Source: Dehalococcoidia bacterium
GTDB lineage: Bacteria; Chloroflexota; Dehalococcoidia; SAR202; UBA826
DNA: 6,319 nucleotides
Reading direction: 5' to 3'
Assembly (NCBI GenBank): GCA_012965485.1
Contig: DTSF01000357.1
Coordinates: forward strand, 1 to 6,319
A program made the translations under genes and the position numbers. Below, piece by piece: positions 6,091-6,319 of this stretch (the stretch's first letter is position 1; each line of letters begins with the position of its first letter). The notes under the pieces were generated by a model, which searched no databases, had not been told where the DNA came from, and saw nothing but the letters and a program-made list of their open reading frames with translations.

Positions 6091-6099
6091 TGCTAAAAT
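6091..6099 (+). promoter_or_regulatory. possible extended -10 promoter for nuoA
   Basis: TGCTAAAAT is a TGn plus TAAAAT extended -10 box, with five of six matches to consensus. The segment 17 bp upstream (TAGGGA, 6071-6076) is a poor -35. Transcription would begin near 6106, giving a leader of about 42 nt before the GTG start of nuoA. The box lies inside the region that the longest version of the divergent metallo-hydrolase reading frame would cover, which argues that that frame starts further inside. Confidence 0.35.
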
Positions 6100-6147
6100 T
6101 GGTTTGTTTTAAGCCCCTGTTATTACAGAATTTCTTCGAGTGGTCTT

Positions 6148-6319
6148 GTGACTGAATCATATGTAACTAATTGGACAGCGGTACTAGTAGTTGCCTTAGT
6201 GGGAACTTTGGCTGTGCTATTGATGTTTATAGCGTCTAGGGTGTTGGCTCCTAAACGGCATTCCGATATAAAAAACACTCCCTACGAGTGTGGCATCCCC
6301 GCATCCCCATATCATTGGT
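6148..6319 (+). CDS. nuoA: NADH-quinone oxidoreductase subunit A, 5' part only
   Basis: The first 57 codons are present and the gene runs off the right edge, so roughly half of a protein of about 120 residues is seen. NuoA is a small membrane subunit of respiratory complex I (ND3 in mitochondria), next to the quinone-binding junction. Residues 10-29 (TAVLVVALVGTLAVLLMFIA) form the first membrane helix. After it comes RVLAPKRHSDIKNTPYECGIP (31-51), whose TPYECG is the hallmark of the first loop. The cysteine in it corresponds to ND3 Cys39, known for changing exposure between active and resting complex I. The start is GTG at 6148, with a modest GAGTGG at 6137-6142 upstream; no in-frame ATG precedes the helix. 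A nuo operon presumably continues to the right. It is divergent from the metallo-hydrolase gene. Confidence 0.88.
   Translation, partial: MTESYVTNWTAVLVVALVGTLAVLLMFIASRVLAPKRHSDIKNTPYECGIPASPYHW

Noticed and set aside
6056..6160. N-terminal membrane anchor of the metallo-hydrolase (residues 21-36 of the longest frame)
   Set aside because: The hydrophobic stretch lies in the divergent promoter region of nuoA and overlaps its start, so it is most likely untranslated.

Overview
The window looks like chromosome of a free-living, AT-leaning marine bacterium. The gene content (a bS21 gene followed by a DRTGG-domain ATPase, a gamma-glutamyltransferase-like Ntn hydrolase, an MFS_3 exporter, an UlaG-type metallo-hydrolase and the start of a complex I operon) and the protein style fit marine Chloroflexota of the SAR202 type. 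That assignment is an impression from gene content, not a demonstrated placement. No insertion sequence, phage gene, CRISPR array or tRNA is visible.

Layout. Positions 1-156 hold a leader with an intrinsic-terminator-like hairpin and an extended -10 box, then rpsU (157-348, +). After 70 bp comes a P-loop/DRTGG protein (419-1378, +) that probably shares the rpsU transcript. It converges with a gamma-glutamyltransferase-family gene (1393-3105, -) across only 14 bp. Upstream of that, on the same strand, is an MFS exporter (3199-4620, -), 93 bp away and probably co-transcribed. A 511-bp stretch (4621-5131) has no convincing gene. It carries a possible divergent promoter pair and a run of nested inverted repeats (4764-4885, 4887-5026, 5052-5083) that could fold into a structured RNA. 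A metallo-beta-lactamase-fold gene (about 5132-6055, -) follows. The first 57 codons of nuoA (6148-6319, +) run off the right edge and are divergent from it.

How the genes fit together. The right edge is the head of a respiratory complex I operon and the left edge belongs to translation, so the three minus-strand genes are an accessory metabolic block between housekeeping loci. The gamma-glutamyltransferase-family protein keeps the autoprocessing and nucleophile threonine. It lacks nearly all residues that hold the gamma-glutamyl group in the E. coli enzyme and has no signal peptide, so it is more likely a cytoplasmic amidohydrolase or acylase of unknown substrate. The neighbouring exporter may handle a related compound. 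This link is inferred from adjacency only.

The best candidates for something undescribed are the structured segment at 4761-5083 and the altered substrate pocket of the Ntn hydrolase.
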